The notes under the pieces: generated by a model
Databases searched by the model: none
Told to the model about the DNA's origin: nothing
What the model saw: the letters and a program-made list of their open reading frames with translations, nothing else
Source of the DNA: Candidatus Thiosymbion ectosymbiont of Robbea hypermnestra
GTDB lineage: Bacteria; Pseudomonadota; Gammaproteobacteria; Chromatiales; Chromatiaceae
NCBI GenBank assembly: GCA_020443945.1
Contig: JAIZWN010000109.1
Span: 1-16,338, forward strand
Length of the DNA: 16,338 nucleotides
Direction of reading: 5' to 3'
Shown here: in pieces, positions 1 to 7,183 of the stretch
Layout: the number at the start of each line of letters is the position of its first letter
Numbering within the stretch: position 1 is the first letter of the stretch
Program-made: the position numbers and the translations under genes

Positions 1-1
1 C

Positions 2-37
2 AATCCTGTAAATCCTGTGTAATCCTGTAAATCCTGT
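2..37. repeat. AATCCTGT short tandem-like repeat
   Basis: Four AATCCTGT units lie at 2-9, 11-18, 21-28 and 30-37, spaced 9-10 bases apart and followed by CCTATT. The same motif recurs in the opposite orientation at 10763-10805, also next to the CCTATT sequence. It is a dispersed intergenic repeat. The units are too short and too close together for a CRISPR array. The function is unknown. Confidence 0.6.
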
Positions 38-109
38 CCTATTGGAGTTTTGCGACGCAGCTCGCGTTGAGCACTCGTGGTCTTAAGGCAAAGCCTCGTT
101 AGCAACTCC

Positions 110-613
110 CTATTTGTCCCGCATCTCCCGCGCCGAGGTCTTGCGCCGCCAGTGGCCGCTGTGGCCCCCCGATTTTTCGAGCAGGCGAACGGACTCGATG
201 CACATGCCCCGATCCACGGCCTTGCACATATCGTAGATGGTCAGGAGGCTGATCTGTACCGCGCACAGGGCCTCCATCTCGACCCCGGTAGGGCCTCGGG
301 TCTCCACTACCGCCCGGCAGTGGACCGCCGGTTTCTCGGTCCGGGGCTCGAGGTCGATGGCAATTCGGGTCAAGGCCAGGGGATGGCACAAGGGTACCAG
401 CTCGGATGTCTTTTTGGCCCCCATGATGCCGGCGATGCGCGCGATGGCAAGCACGTCGCCTTTCTTGTGGCCGCCGCTGTGGATCAGGGCCAGGGTCTCC
501 GGCTCCATGCGGATGAGGCCCTCGGCCACGGCGACGCGGTGGGTCGTCCCCTTGGCCCCCACATCCACCATGTGCGCCGCGCCGGCGGCGTCAAAGTGGG
601 TTAGATCGTTCAC
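110..613 (-). CDS. moaC: Cyclic pyranopterin monophosphate synthase MoaC
   Basis: MoaC acts with the radical-SAM enzyme MoaA in the cytoplasm to convert GTP to cyclic pyranopterin monophosphate, the first intermediate of molybdenum cofactor synthesis. The 167-residue product carries the family motifs KKGDVL (50-55), KTSELVPLCHPL (68-79), VEME and IYDMCKAVDR. Starting from the GTG at 613, K51, H77, E112, E114, D128 and K131 fall at the same positions as the known active-site residues of E. coli MoaC. That decides this start over an upstream ATG at 670, which would overlap the toxin gene and add 19 atypical residues. A GAGGG stretch lies about 10 bases upstream of the GTG. The gene follows a toxin-antitoxin pair with a 13-base gap and may be cotranscribed with it. 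No other moa gene is in the window. Confidence 0.93.
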   Translation of the reverse strand: MNDLTHFDAAGAAHMVDVGAKGTTHRVAVAEGLIRMEPETLALIHSGGHKKGDVLAIARIAGIMGAKKTSELVPLCHPLALTRIAIDLEPRTEKPAVHCRAVVETRGPTGVEMEALCAVQISLLTIYDMCKAVDRGMCIESVRLLEKSGGHSGHWRRKTSAREMRDK

Positions 614-626
614 CCGCGGCAGGCCC

Positions 627-929
627 TCAAAGTTTGGTGTTCTCCTGCTTCGGCCACTGCTGGGCTGCATGCAGTACGCGTAACATAGTCACGGTGTCGC
701 CCGCGTCCTCGATGCGATAGACCATGACGTAATTGGAGCGCACCACGATTTCCCGGGTGCCCTTCATGCGGCCGGCGCGGTACAGCTTCGGGTGCTCCCT
801 GGCCAGCTCAGCCTTGGCTTCAAAGTCATCGTCCAGATCGACGGCAGCGGCCGGGTTATCTTGGGCGATGTAATCCATGATGGCTTCGCGGTCGGCCAGC
901 GCGGTCGGCCGCCATACCAGCCGGGTCAT
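627..929 (-). CDS. RelE/ParE-family toxin
   Basis: The 100-residue protein has the length and pattern of ParE-like type II toxins. It shows an N-terminal W-P-A--D---I--YI helix region, a NPAAA stretch, then P-L-RAGR-KGTRE-VV--NYVMVYR and a final V-MLRVLHA-QQWP strand. Members of this superfamily poison DNA gyrase (ParE) or cut mRNA on the ribosome (RelE); the target here cannot be told, though the sequence is more ParE-like. The ATG at 929 overlaps the antitoxin stop codon in an ATGA arrangement, typical of coupled translation. A longer upstream ATG at 977 would lie inside the antitoxin gene and is unlikely. moaC follows directly downstream. Confidence 0.85.
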   Translation of the reverse strand: MTRLVWRPTALADREAIMDYIAQDNPAAAVDLDDDFEAKAELAREHPKLYRAGRMKGTREIVVRSNYVMVYRIEDAGDTVTMLRVLHAAQQWPKQENTKL

Positions 930-1165
930 TTGGACTGCTGCCGTAGGGCGGCCTTGCGCATGGCGAACCTGGCACAAGCCTCATCGTCGGGCACGCTCGG
1001 GCGTGGATCATCGAGGCTGGTCTGGACCTGTTCCCGGAACCACGCATCATAGGCGGCAGCCTCGTGGGTACGCTTCAACGCTTCGGAGCGGTCGGGCCTA
1101 CGGGTGGTCTTGCGAGGATCCAGGTCGAAGCTCGCTACGTCCACGTCGATGGTCTTTGCCGCCAT
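926..1165 (-). CDS. Antitoxin partner of the ParE-like toxin
   Basis: This 79-residue, highly charged protein precedes the toxin and overlaps it by four bases (ATGA), the usual antitoxin-first order. The segment AWFREQVQTSLDDPRPSVPDDE is typical of small antitoxins paired with ParE toxins, where the C-terminal half wraps the toxin and the N-terminal half usually binds the operon promoter. A Shine-Dalgarno GAGGTG lies five bases before the ATG. The DNA-binding fold is not obvious by eye; a ribbon-helix-helix is possible. The pair is likely autoregulated, by analogy with the family, but no operator was recognised upstream. Confidence 0.78.
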   Translation of the reverse strand: MAAKTIDVDVASFDLDPRKTTRRPDRSEALKRTHEAAAYDAWFREQVQTSLDDPRPSVPDDEACARFAMRKAALRQQSK

Positions 1166-1323
1166 GTCGTCACCTCACGTTTACTGATGAGAGCAAGACT
1201 CATACCGAAGGAGGTCGGATTGATGCCCATAGATTCTCCAGGTCGATCGATACTGCCTTGAAGGGGGGCACTAGTCAGCATCGGCAAAACGGCCGACCTC
1301 GATCGAGACCCGAGCACACTAAC

Positions 1324-1419
1324 GAATATCCGCCTTGGCCACTGATCGCGTTTGTAGCGGATCAGGTCGATGCCGATCCCGATGTTTTTAGCGCATATGC
1401 AAAGCGTGATGAGAACTGA
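1324..1419 (+). pseudogene. Fragment resembling a Tn3-family transposase N-terminus
   Basis: A 31-residue stretch ending at a TGA reads PLIAFVADQVDADPDVF followed by SAYAKRDE. This is very like the LVAFVAEQ-x-DP--F--YA-RDETRREH pattern of the N-terminal DUF4158 domain of Tn3-family transposases. The similarity stops abruptly at RDEN-stop, and the reading frame upstream does not continue the domain, so only a decayed piece remains. No 38-base Tn3 inverted repeats were seen nearby. The identification rests on one short motif recalled from the family. Confidence 0.45.
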
Positions 1420-1481
1420 TGTCCTCTGGAGTATGGGAACGATCATTTCTTTCCTATAGGACAAAAACACCGGCACGAATC

Positions 1482-1593
1482 GATGGGCACGCTTCGCTTT
1501 GTGCATCCGGCAGGGAACCTCGGCCCGAATGACCCTGGGGGTAACCGAAACCGCTGACCAATGGACAGGCGCACTCCGCTTTGCCCATCCTAC
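1482..1593 (-). repeat. Dispersed intergenic repeat, copy A
   Basis: Read on the minus strand, the element begins GTAGGATGGGCAAAGCGG and ends GCACAAAGCGAAGCGTGCCCATC. The two ends are related as imperfect inverted repeats (GATGGGCA and TGCCCATC). A second copy with the same ends and a diverged middle lies at 16144-16254 on the plus strand. This is a REP- or MITE-like intergenic repeat of roughly 110 bases. A minus-strand ORF running through 1135-1596 is a by-product of the repeat, not a gene. Confidence 0.6.
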
Positions 1594-1670
1594 CAACTGA
1601 TCGACGTTGGCGCGTGGGAGCCGGTGGAGTTTTCAGACGGTCTCTCAGGGTTCATAAGGTACCCGATAGC

Positions 1671-1695
1671 AAAAAGGCCGGCGGACTGCCGGCCT
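1671..1695 (-). terminator. Rho-independent terminator of hppA
   Basis: On the minus strand AGGCCGGC, a five-base loop AGTCC and GCCGGCCT form a perfect 8-bp GC-rich stem, followed directly by TTTT. It lies about 75 bases beyond the hppA stop codon in the right orientation. It should end the pfp-hppA transcript and separate it from the moaC region. Confidence 0.88.
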
Positions 1696-1770
1696 CGGAT
1701 TGTGCGTCATGGCCGCGGAGCATGACAAGCGGAGCGCCCGCCGTCATGCCCCGCGGTTGCTCTGCGTTCG

Positions 1771-3792
1771 TTACAGCAGGGGTACGATCAGCAGGGCGAC
1801 GATGTTGATGATTTTGATCAGGGGGTTGACCGCCGGGCCGGCCGTGTCCTTGTAGGGGTCGCCCACGGTGTCGCCGGTGACCGCGGCCTTGTGGGCCTCG
1901 GAGCCTTTGCCGCCCAGGTTGCCGTCCTCGATGTATTTCTTGGCGTTGTCCCAGGCGCCGCCGCCGACGGTCATGGAGATGGCGACGAACAATCCGGTGA
2001 CGATGGTGCCGATGAGCAGGCCGCCGAGGGCCTCTTTGCCCAGCGCGAATCCTACAATTACGGGCACCAACACGGGCAGCAGGGACGGGATCATCATCTC
2101 CTTGATGGCGTCCTTGGTCAGCATGTCCACGGCCTTGGAGTAATCGGGCTTCTGCTCGCGAGTCATGATGCCCGGCATTTCGCGGAACTGGCGGCGCACC
2201 TCGTTGACGATACCGCCCGCCGCGCGCCCCACCGCTTCCATGGCCATGGCCCCGAACAGGAAGGGCACCAGACCGCCGATGAACAGCCCGATGATGACCA
2301 TGTGGTTGTCGAGGCTGAAATTCAGCGCCTGATCGCCCAAGGCATGGGTGTAGTCGGCGAACAGCACCAGGGCGGCCAGCCCGGCGGAGCCGATGGCGTA
2401 GCCCTTGGTGACGGCCTTGGTGGTGTTGCCCACGGCGTCCAGGGGATCCGTGATGCCGCGGATCTTCTCGTCCAGCTCGGCCATTTCGGCGATGCCGCCG
2501 GCGTTGTCGGTGATGGGACCGAAGGCGTCCAGGGCGACGATGATGCCGGTCATGGACAGCATGGAGGTGGCGGCGATGGCGATGCCGTAGAGACCCGCCA
2601 GTTCATAGCTGGCCCAGATGGCGGCGCACACGGCCAGCACCGGGGCGGCGGTGGACTTCATGGCTACGCCCAGGCCGGCGATGATGTTGGTGGCGTGCCC
2701 GGTCTGAGAGGCCTCGGCGATGTGTTTTACCGGGCTGAACTCGGTGGCCGTGTAGTACTCGGTGATGAACACCATCAGACCGGTCAGGACCAGACCGATC
2801 ACGGCCGCGCCATAGAGGTCCCAACTGGAGTATTCGGAACTGCCCGCCGCCGGGTCGATCCACAGGGTCACGGGGATGAAGAGCACCAGGGCGATGACGC
2901 CCGCGACCGCCAAGCCCTTGTAGAGGGCCGACATGATCTTGGTGTCGCCTTCATGGGCCTTGACGAAGAAGGTGCCGATGACCGAGGCGATGATGGACAC
3001 GCCGCCCAACACCAGGGGATAAACGACGGCCTCCGTGCTCTCCAGCAGCAGGAAGCCCAGCAACATGGTGGCGACCACGGTCACCGCATAGGTCTCGAAC
3101 AGGTCGGCGGCCATGCCGGCGCAGTCGCCCACGTTGTCGCCTACGTTATCGGCGATGACCGCCGGGTTGCGGGGGTCGTCCTCGGGGATCCCGGCCTCGA
3201 CCTTACCCACCAGGTCCGCGCCCACATCGGCGCCCTTGGTGAAGATGCCGCCGCCGAGTCGGGCGAAGATGGAGATCAGGGAACCGCCGAAGCCCAGGCC
3301 GACCAAGGCGTGCAAGATGTCTTTCTCCGGGACGCCCATGGCGCCGAGGAGCACATAGTAGCCCGCCACGCCCAGCAGACCCAGACCCACCACCAGCAGG
3401 CCGGTGATGGCGCCGCCGCGGAAGGCCACCTGCAGGGCGGCATCCAAGCCGGTATTCGCGGCCTCCGCCGTGCGCACATTGGCCTTGACGGAGATATTCA
3501 TGCCGATATAGCCGGCCGCCCCGGAGAAGATGGCGCCGATCGCGAAGCCCAGGGCGGTGGCTACCCCCAATCCGGGAATAACGAATAGAATCGCCGCCAG
3601 GACGCCGCCGACGATACCGATGGTGGTGTATTGACGATTGAGATAGGCCTTGGCGCCTTCCTGGACGGCGCCGGCGATCTCGCGCATACGCTCGTTACCG
3701 TCCGGCAGGGCCAGGATCCACTTCACGGACCAGACGCCGTAACCGATGGCGATCAGGCCGCATAGGAGGGCAAAGAGAGAACCGGTTGTCAT
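1771..3792 (-). CDS. hppA: K+-independent proton-pumping membrane pyrophosphatase
   Basis: This integral membrane enzyme hydrolyses pyrophosphate and pumps protons across the cytoplasmic membrane; in some settings it may run backwards to make PPi. The 673-residue product has about 16 hydrophobic segments. It carries DVGADLVGKVE (189-199), the acidic substrate motif DNVGDNVGD (215-223), ITDNAGG (427-433), GGGAWDNAKKYIE (610-622) and GDTVGDPYKDTAGP (640-653). The stretch GNTTKAVTKG has K459 and T462 where K+-dependent enzymes have Ala and Gly, which marks the K+-independent, H+-pumping class. The ATG at 3792 is preceded by AGGAG nine bases upstream; a longer ORF to 3861 adds non-family residues. 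It lies 198 bases downstream of pfp on the same strand and is followed by a strong terminator. Confidence 0.97.
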   Translation of the reverse strand: MTTGSLFALLCGLIAIGYGVWSVKWILALPDGNERMREIAGAVQEGAKAYLNRQYTTIGIVGGVLAAILFVIPGLGVATALGFAIGAIFSGAAGYIGMNISVKANVRTAEAANTGLDAALQVAFRGGAITGLLVVGLGLLGVAGYYVLLGAMGVPEKDILHALVGLGFGGSLISIFARLGGGIFTKGADVGADLVGKVEAGIPEDDPRNPAVIADNVGDNVGDCAGMAADLFETYAVTVVATMLLGFLLLESTEAVVYPLVLGGVSIIASVIGTFFVKAHEGDTKIMSALYKGLAVAGVIALVLFIPVTLWIDPAAGSSEYSSWDLYGAAVIGLVLTGLMVFITEYYTATEFSPVKHIAEASQTGHATNIIAGLGVAMKSTAAPVLAVCAAIWASYELAGLYGIAIAATSMLSMTGIIVALDAFGPITDNAGGIAEMAELDEKIRGITDPLDAVGNTTKAVTKGYAIGSAGLAALVLFADYTHALGDQALNFSLDNHMVIIGLFIGGLVPFLFGAMAMEAVGRAAGGIVNEVRRQFREMPGIMTREQKPDYSKAVDMLTKDAIKEMMIPSLLPVLVPVIVGFALGKEALGGLLIGTIVTGLFVAISMTVGGGAWDNAKKYIEDGNLGGKGSEAHKAAVTGDTVGDPYKDTAGPAVNPLIKIINIVALLIVPLL

Positions 3793-3948
3793 GTGGATTG
3801 ACTCCTTAATTGTTTCAGTGTTGTCTCGATCGAGCCTGCCAGGGACGCTTGCCCGCGCCATCGGCCGTCGCCGCTCGCCCGGAGCGGGGTCTTTTTCCCC
3901 CCGCCGAAACGGCCTACCGGGCGCGGGGCCGGATGCCTCGACGCGGAC

Positions 3949-3982
3949 CGGGACCGGGGGCGTTCGACGGCCCCCGGTCCCG
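3949..3982. other. 13-bp perfect inverted repeat between pfp and hppA
   Basis: CGGGACCGGGGGC at 3949-3961 pairs perfectly with GCCCCCGGTCCCG at 3970-3982, with an 8-base loop. The hairpin begins 8 bases after the pfp stop codon and has no T-run behind it on the minus strand, so it is not a standard intrinsic terminator. It may protect the 3' end of pfp mRNA, cause partial termination, or be a processing site that sets the pfp:hppA ratio. The roughly 155 bases left before hppA are GC-rich and show no ORF of interest. Confidence 0.7.
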
Positions 3983-3990
3983 ACGCCCGC

Positions 3991-5244
3991 TCAGAGCGCG
4001 AATGCAGGCAGCTTTTTGGCTACCGGGGCGTTCTCCAGGGTAACGTATTTGGGCATCCCCTTCTCGTAGGGCGGGTAGTCCTCGCCCAGGATCAGCGGAT
4101 ACAGATACTCGCGGCACTTGTCGGTAATGCCGTAGCCGTCCTCGGTGATAAAGTCCTTGGGCATGAACTTCTCCACATTGGCCACCTTCGACAGAGGCGC
4201 CTCGCCGACCTCCCAGACGTAGGGGTCCGAGGACTTGCGCACCACCGTGGGCATGATGGCATTGTGGCCCTGAAGGGCATACTCCACGCCGGCCTTGCCC
4301 AGGGCATAGGCCTGCTCCACATCGGACTTGGAGGCCAGGTGACGGGCCGCCCGTTGCAGATAGTCGGCTACCGCCCAATGGAACTTGTAGCCCGTGGCCT
4401 CCTTGACCAGATTGGCGACCACCGGCGCCGCCCCGCCGAGCTGGGCGTGACCGAAGGCGTCGCGGGTCCCCTGCTCGGCCAGAAAGCGCCCATCCGGCCA
4501 GTGGCAGCCCTCGGAGACGCAGACGGTGCAGTAGCCGAACTTCTCGACCTTGGCCTTGACCGCCGCCAGGAACTTCTCCTGGTCGAACTCCACCTCCGGG
4601 AACAGGGTCAGGACGGGGATCCCCTGATCCGCGACCAGGGCGCCGGCGGCGGCGATCCAGCCGGCGTGACGGCCCATCACCTCGAGGACGAAAAGCTTGG
4701 TGGAGGTGGCGCACATGGAGCGCACATCGAAGGAGGCCTCCAGGGTGGAGGTGGCGATGTACTTGGCGACGGAGCCGAAGCCCGGACAGTTGTCCGTGAT
4801 GGGCAGGTCGTTGTCCACCGTCTTGGGCACATGGATCGCCTGCACCGGATAGCCCATGGCCTCGGAGAGCTGGGAAACCTTATAGCAGGTGTCCGCGGAG
4901 TCGCCGCCGCCGTTATAGAAGAAATAGCCGATATCGTGGGCCTTGAAGACCTCGATCAGGCGTTCGTACTCACGCTTGTTGTCCTCCAGGCTCTTGAGCT
5001 TATAGCGGCAGGAGCCCAGGCCGCCGGAGGGGGTATGGCGCAGGGCCGCGATATTGGCGGCGGATTCCTTGTTGGTATCGATCAGATCCTCGGTGAGGGC
5101 GCCGACGATGCCGTTGCGTCCGGCATAGACATTGGCGATCTTCTCCGGATGCTTGCGGGCAGTCTCGATCACCCCGCAGGCAGAGGCATTGATTACGGCG
5201 GTGACCCCGCCGGACTGGGCGTAAAAGGCATTTTTCGCGGTCAT
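3991..5244 (-). CDS. pfp: Pyrophosphate-dependent 6-phosphofructokinase
   Basis: This cytoplasmic enzyme reversibly phosphorylates fructose 6-phosphate using PPi instead of ATP; relatives in methanotrophs and sulfur-oxidising autotrophs also act on sedoheptulose phosphates. The 417-residue protein shows the phosphofructokinase fold motifs: an N-terminal AQSGGVTAVINAS loop, NGGGDS (111-116), PKTVDND (140-146) and MGRHAGW (190-196). D115, in the position of the second Gly of the ATP-type GGDGS motif, and K141 in PKTVDND, where ATP enzymes have Gly, are the accepted markers of PPi specificity. A GGGGG Shine-Dalgarno precedes the ATG. hppA follows on the same strand, so both genes draw on the same PPi pool. 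No strong sigma70 promoter was recognised upstream. The symbol pfp is used by function. Confidence 0.95.
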   Translation of the reverse strand: MTAKNAFYAQSGGVTAVINASACGVIETARKHPEKIANVYAGRNGIVGALTEDLIDTNKESAANIAALRHTPSGGLGSCRYKLKSLEDNKREYERLIEVFKAHDIGYFFYNGGGDSADTCYKVSQLSEAMGYPVQAIHVPKTVDNDLPITDNCPGFGSVAKYIATSTLEASFDVRSMCATSTKLFVLEVMGRHAGWIAAAGALVADQGIPVLTLFPEVEFDQEKFLAAVKAKVEKFGYCTVCVSEGCHWPDGRFLAEQGTRDAFGHAQLGGAAPVVANLVKEATGYKFHWAVADYLQRAARHLASKSDVEQAYALGKAGVEYALQGHNAIMPTVVRKSSDPYVWEVGEAPLSKVANVEKFMPKDFITEDGYGITDKCREYLYPLILGEDYPPYEKGMPKYVTLENAPVAKKLPAFAL

Positions 5245-5305
5245 AATTCCCCCTTTGCTGATCTTGAGTGTGGGTTGTTAGTTCTACTTTATCACATTCC
5301 AGGGT

Positions 5306-5330
5306 GATTCACTTAACTGATTAAGGAATC
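5306..5330. promoter_or_regulatory. Dyad-symmetric site upstream of pfp
   Basis: GATTC-a-CTTAA-CTGA-TTAAG-GAATC forms an inverted repeat with one unpaired base and a four-base centre, about 60 bases upstream of the pfp start codon. It is AT-rich in a GC-rich genome. It could be an operator for a dimeric regulator of the pfp-hppA genes or a small hairpin. No regulator can be named from it. Confidence 0.4.
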
Positions 5331-5763
5331 CGGCAAAATGACGGAATCCTGAAAGATCGGTGAGTCGGGCCGAACGTGACAAAGTAGAATCAATCATGAG
5401 CCAGGTTTTGTATCCGCCATCAACAAACCACGAATTGACACGAATAAATACGAATGATAATGAACTGTACCGAAGAACCATGAATATACGCAAATCAGGA
5501 TTCGTGTCTATAGTTACTCTTCACCGAGACTATACTCTTGTCTTCACCAATCAACTGAAATTCCTTCTATAATCGAAAATCCTACAACCCCGACAAGCGT
5601 GGCGCGGGCGACCGATCCAGGCTACCAAGGCGCGCATTCTACCATGGAATTGTTACGGTATCCGGTCGGTAGGCAAGCAAACACCGGGCCGCTGGGTTTC
5701 CGGAATATTCCGCGGAGGGGCAGCGGTAAACCACCAACGGGACGGCAAACCCCGACCACCCAG
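5331..5763. other. AT-rich then repeat-like intergenic stretch, no gene
   Basis: No convincing gene is present. Positions 5331-5590 are AT-rich and hold ACGAAT-type short repeats (CACGAATTGACACGAATAAA and GATTCGTGTC). A TTGACA at 5435-5440 is followed by GATAAT at 5456-5461, but the 15-base spacer is short and no plus-strand gene follows. The small ORFs here (5360-5572 plus, 5284-5493 minus) have no start context or family resemblance. From about 5590 the base composition returns to GC-rich and leads into a dispersed repeat. Confidence 0.5.
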
Positions 5764-5908
5764 GATCGCAGGGCGGGAAAGCGGAGCATATCCCGCCGCG
5801 TCGGCCATTCCGGGGCCGATACTTTGGCAAGAGGTGATCGCAGGGAGGCGTGAGCCTGCCCCGACGCTTCGAGCGGTCAGGGGTATCACTCCCTCTCTCA
5901 CCGGGAGG
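5764..5908 (+). repeat. ~145-bp dispersed repeat, copy 1
   Basis: This stretch aligns almost base for base with 13042-13187. Shared blocks include GCAGGGCGGGAAAGC, TCCCGCCGCGTCGG, CATTCCGG, CAAGAGGTGATCG, AGGGAGGC, TTCGAGCGG and CCCTCTC-CACCGGGAG. Inside it GGCGGGA and TCCCGCC form a 7-bp stem. It sits beyond the 3' end of ubiI. It is an intergenic repeat of unknown mobility, seen twice in this window in the same orientation. Confidence 0.8.
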
Positions 5909-5947
5909 CTGGGTTGTTGTTCCCTTGTCCGGTGGGCACAGCCTGCC

Positions 5948-7183
5948 CTACCGGTCGCCAATCGGCTCCGGGCGGGCGAGTGGCGGCAGGTCGTCGCCCG
6001 TTCCCAGGGCGTGGCGCATGAATAGCTGCTTGAGCGGCCCCAGCCGGTCGACCAGGGAGAGGCCCGTGCCGCGCAGGACGGCCAGGGGCAGCGAGGCGTT
6101 GCTGAACAGGCGTTTGAATCCGTCCATGGCGGTTATCATGAGTAGGTTGTCGCCGCGGCGCGCGCGCTCGTAGCGCCGCAGGGCCCAGAGCCCGCCGGGG
6201 TCTCGCTGTTTGTCCCGCGCCTCGTCGAGGGCCGCCGCGAGGGCCGCCGCGTCCAGGAAGCCCAGGTTGACGCCCTGACCCGCCAGCGGGTGCAGGCTGT
6301 GGGCGGCGTCCCCGATCAGGGCGAGGCGCGGCTTTACATAGTGCTCGGCGTGTTGCAGCCGCAGGCCGAACCCGGCGCGCGGCCCGATTGCGCCGATGGG
6401 TCCCAGGCGGCCGTCGCTGGCCTGCGCGAGCGCCGACCGGAAGCCCGCTTCGTCGAGCCCCAGGAGCGCCTCGGCCTTGGCTTCGGTGGCCGACCAGACG
6501 ATGGAGCAGCGACCGTCGCGCAGGGGCAGGAAGGCCAGGGGGCCCGTGGGCAGGAAGCGCTGCCAGGCGGTCTCCCGGTGCCATTCCCGCAGTCCCACGT
6601 TGGCCACGATGGCCCGCTGGTCGTAGAGCCAGCCGCGGGCGGCGATACCGACGCGGCCGCGCACCCGCGAGTCGCGCCCGTCCGCTCCCACCAGCAGCCG
6701 GGCGTCGATCCGCCGTCCGTCTTTCAGGTCGAGGCGGGCCGCGTCGGTGGTGAGCTCGATCCCGTCCATCTCGGCCGGACACAGCAGGGTGACCTCTTCG
6801 GTCTCTTCCAGGCGCTCCCAGAGGGCGAGCTGGGTCGCCCGATTTTCCACGATGTGCCCCAGGTCGGGCTCGCCGAGTTCGGCGCTGTCGAAGTGGATGC
6901 CGCCGCCGGTAATGGCGTCCCAGACGTACATTTCCCGGTAGGGGCTGACCCCGAGCTCCAGGAGCCTGGACCAGACCCCGAGCCGTTCGAGGATCCGCTG
7001 GCTGGCGCGGTTGAGGGCCGACACCCGCAGGTCGATCTCTCCCGGCGGCCAGGTGCGCCGGGGCTCGCGGGTTTCCACCAGGGCGATGCGCCAACCCTTG
7101 CCGAGACAGGCGCAGGCCAGGGCGGCCCCGACCATGCCGCCGCCGACGATCAGGATATCGAATCGGAGGTCCCGTTCAGGCAT
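5948..7183 (-). CDS. ubiI: UbiH/UbiI/VisC-family FAD monooxygenase, probably UbiI
   Basis: A class A flavin monooxygenase that would hydroxylate the aromatic ring of the ubiquinone precursor (C5 position for UbiI) at the inner face of the membrane, using FAD, O2 and NAD(P)H. The 411-residue protein has the N-terminal FAD-binding GGGMVG (14-19), DLRVSALN (51-58, the family DxR motif), GADGRDS (166-172) and the family signature GDAAHSLHPLAGQGVNLG (291-308). Its start overlaps the ubiH stop by eight bases. In E. coli the gene after ubiH is ubiI (visC), which supports this choice over UbiF or UbiM, though paralogues are hard to separate by eye. The TAG stop abuts a GGCAGGCTGTGCCCACCGG-type repeat. 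Confidence 0.88.
   Translation of the reverse strand: MPERDLRFDILIVGGGMVGAALACACLGKGWRIALVETREPRRTWPPGEIDLRVSALNRASQRILERLGVWSRLLELGVSPYREMYVWDAITGGGIHFDSAELGEPDLGHIVENRATQLALWERLEETEEVTLLCPAEMDGIELTTDAARLDLKDGRRIDARLLVGADGRDSRVRGRVGIAARGWLYDQRAIVANVGLREWHRETAWQRFLPTGPLAFLPLRDGRCSIVWSATEAKAEALLGLDEAGFRSALAQASDGRLGPIGAIGPRAGFGLRLQHAEHYVKPRLALIGDAAHSLHPLAGQGVNLGFLDAAALAAALDEARDKQRDPGGLWALRRYERARRGDNLLMITAMDGFKRLFSNASLPLAVLRGTGLSLVDRLGPLKQLFMRHALGTGDDLPPLARPEPIGDR

Noticed and set aside
2..37. Possible CRISPR array
   Set aside because: Units are 8 bases with 1-2 base spacing; no spacers.
1135..1596. Minus-strand ORF of 153 codons
   Set aside because: It runs through the dispersed repeat (VGWAKRSAPVHW is the repeat's translation) and overlaps the antitoxin start; no start context.
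1891..3588. Long plus-strand ORF of 565 codons
   Set aside because: It is antisense to hppA. Its His/Gln/Gly/Asp-rich translation is the typical shadow of a GC-rich coding strand.
4264..5307. Plus-strand ORF of 347 codons
   Set aside because: It is antisense to pfp, which has all PPi-PFK motifs; the shadow has no domain signature.
5284..5572. Small ORFs on both strands in the AT-rich gap upstream of pfp
   Set aside because: They translate ACGAAT-type repeats, have no ribosome-binding sites and no family pattern.
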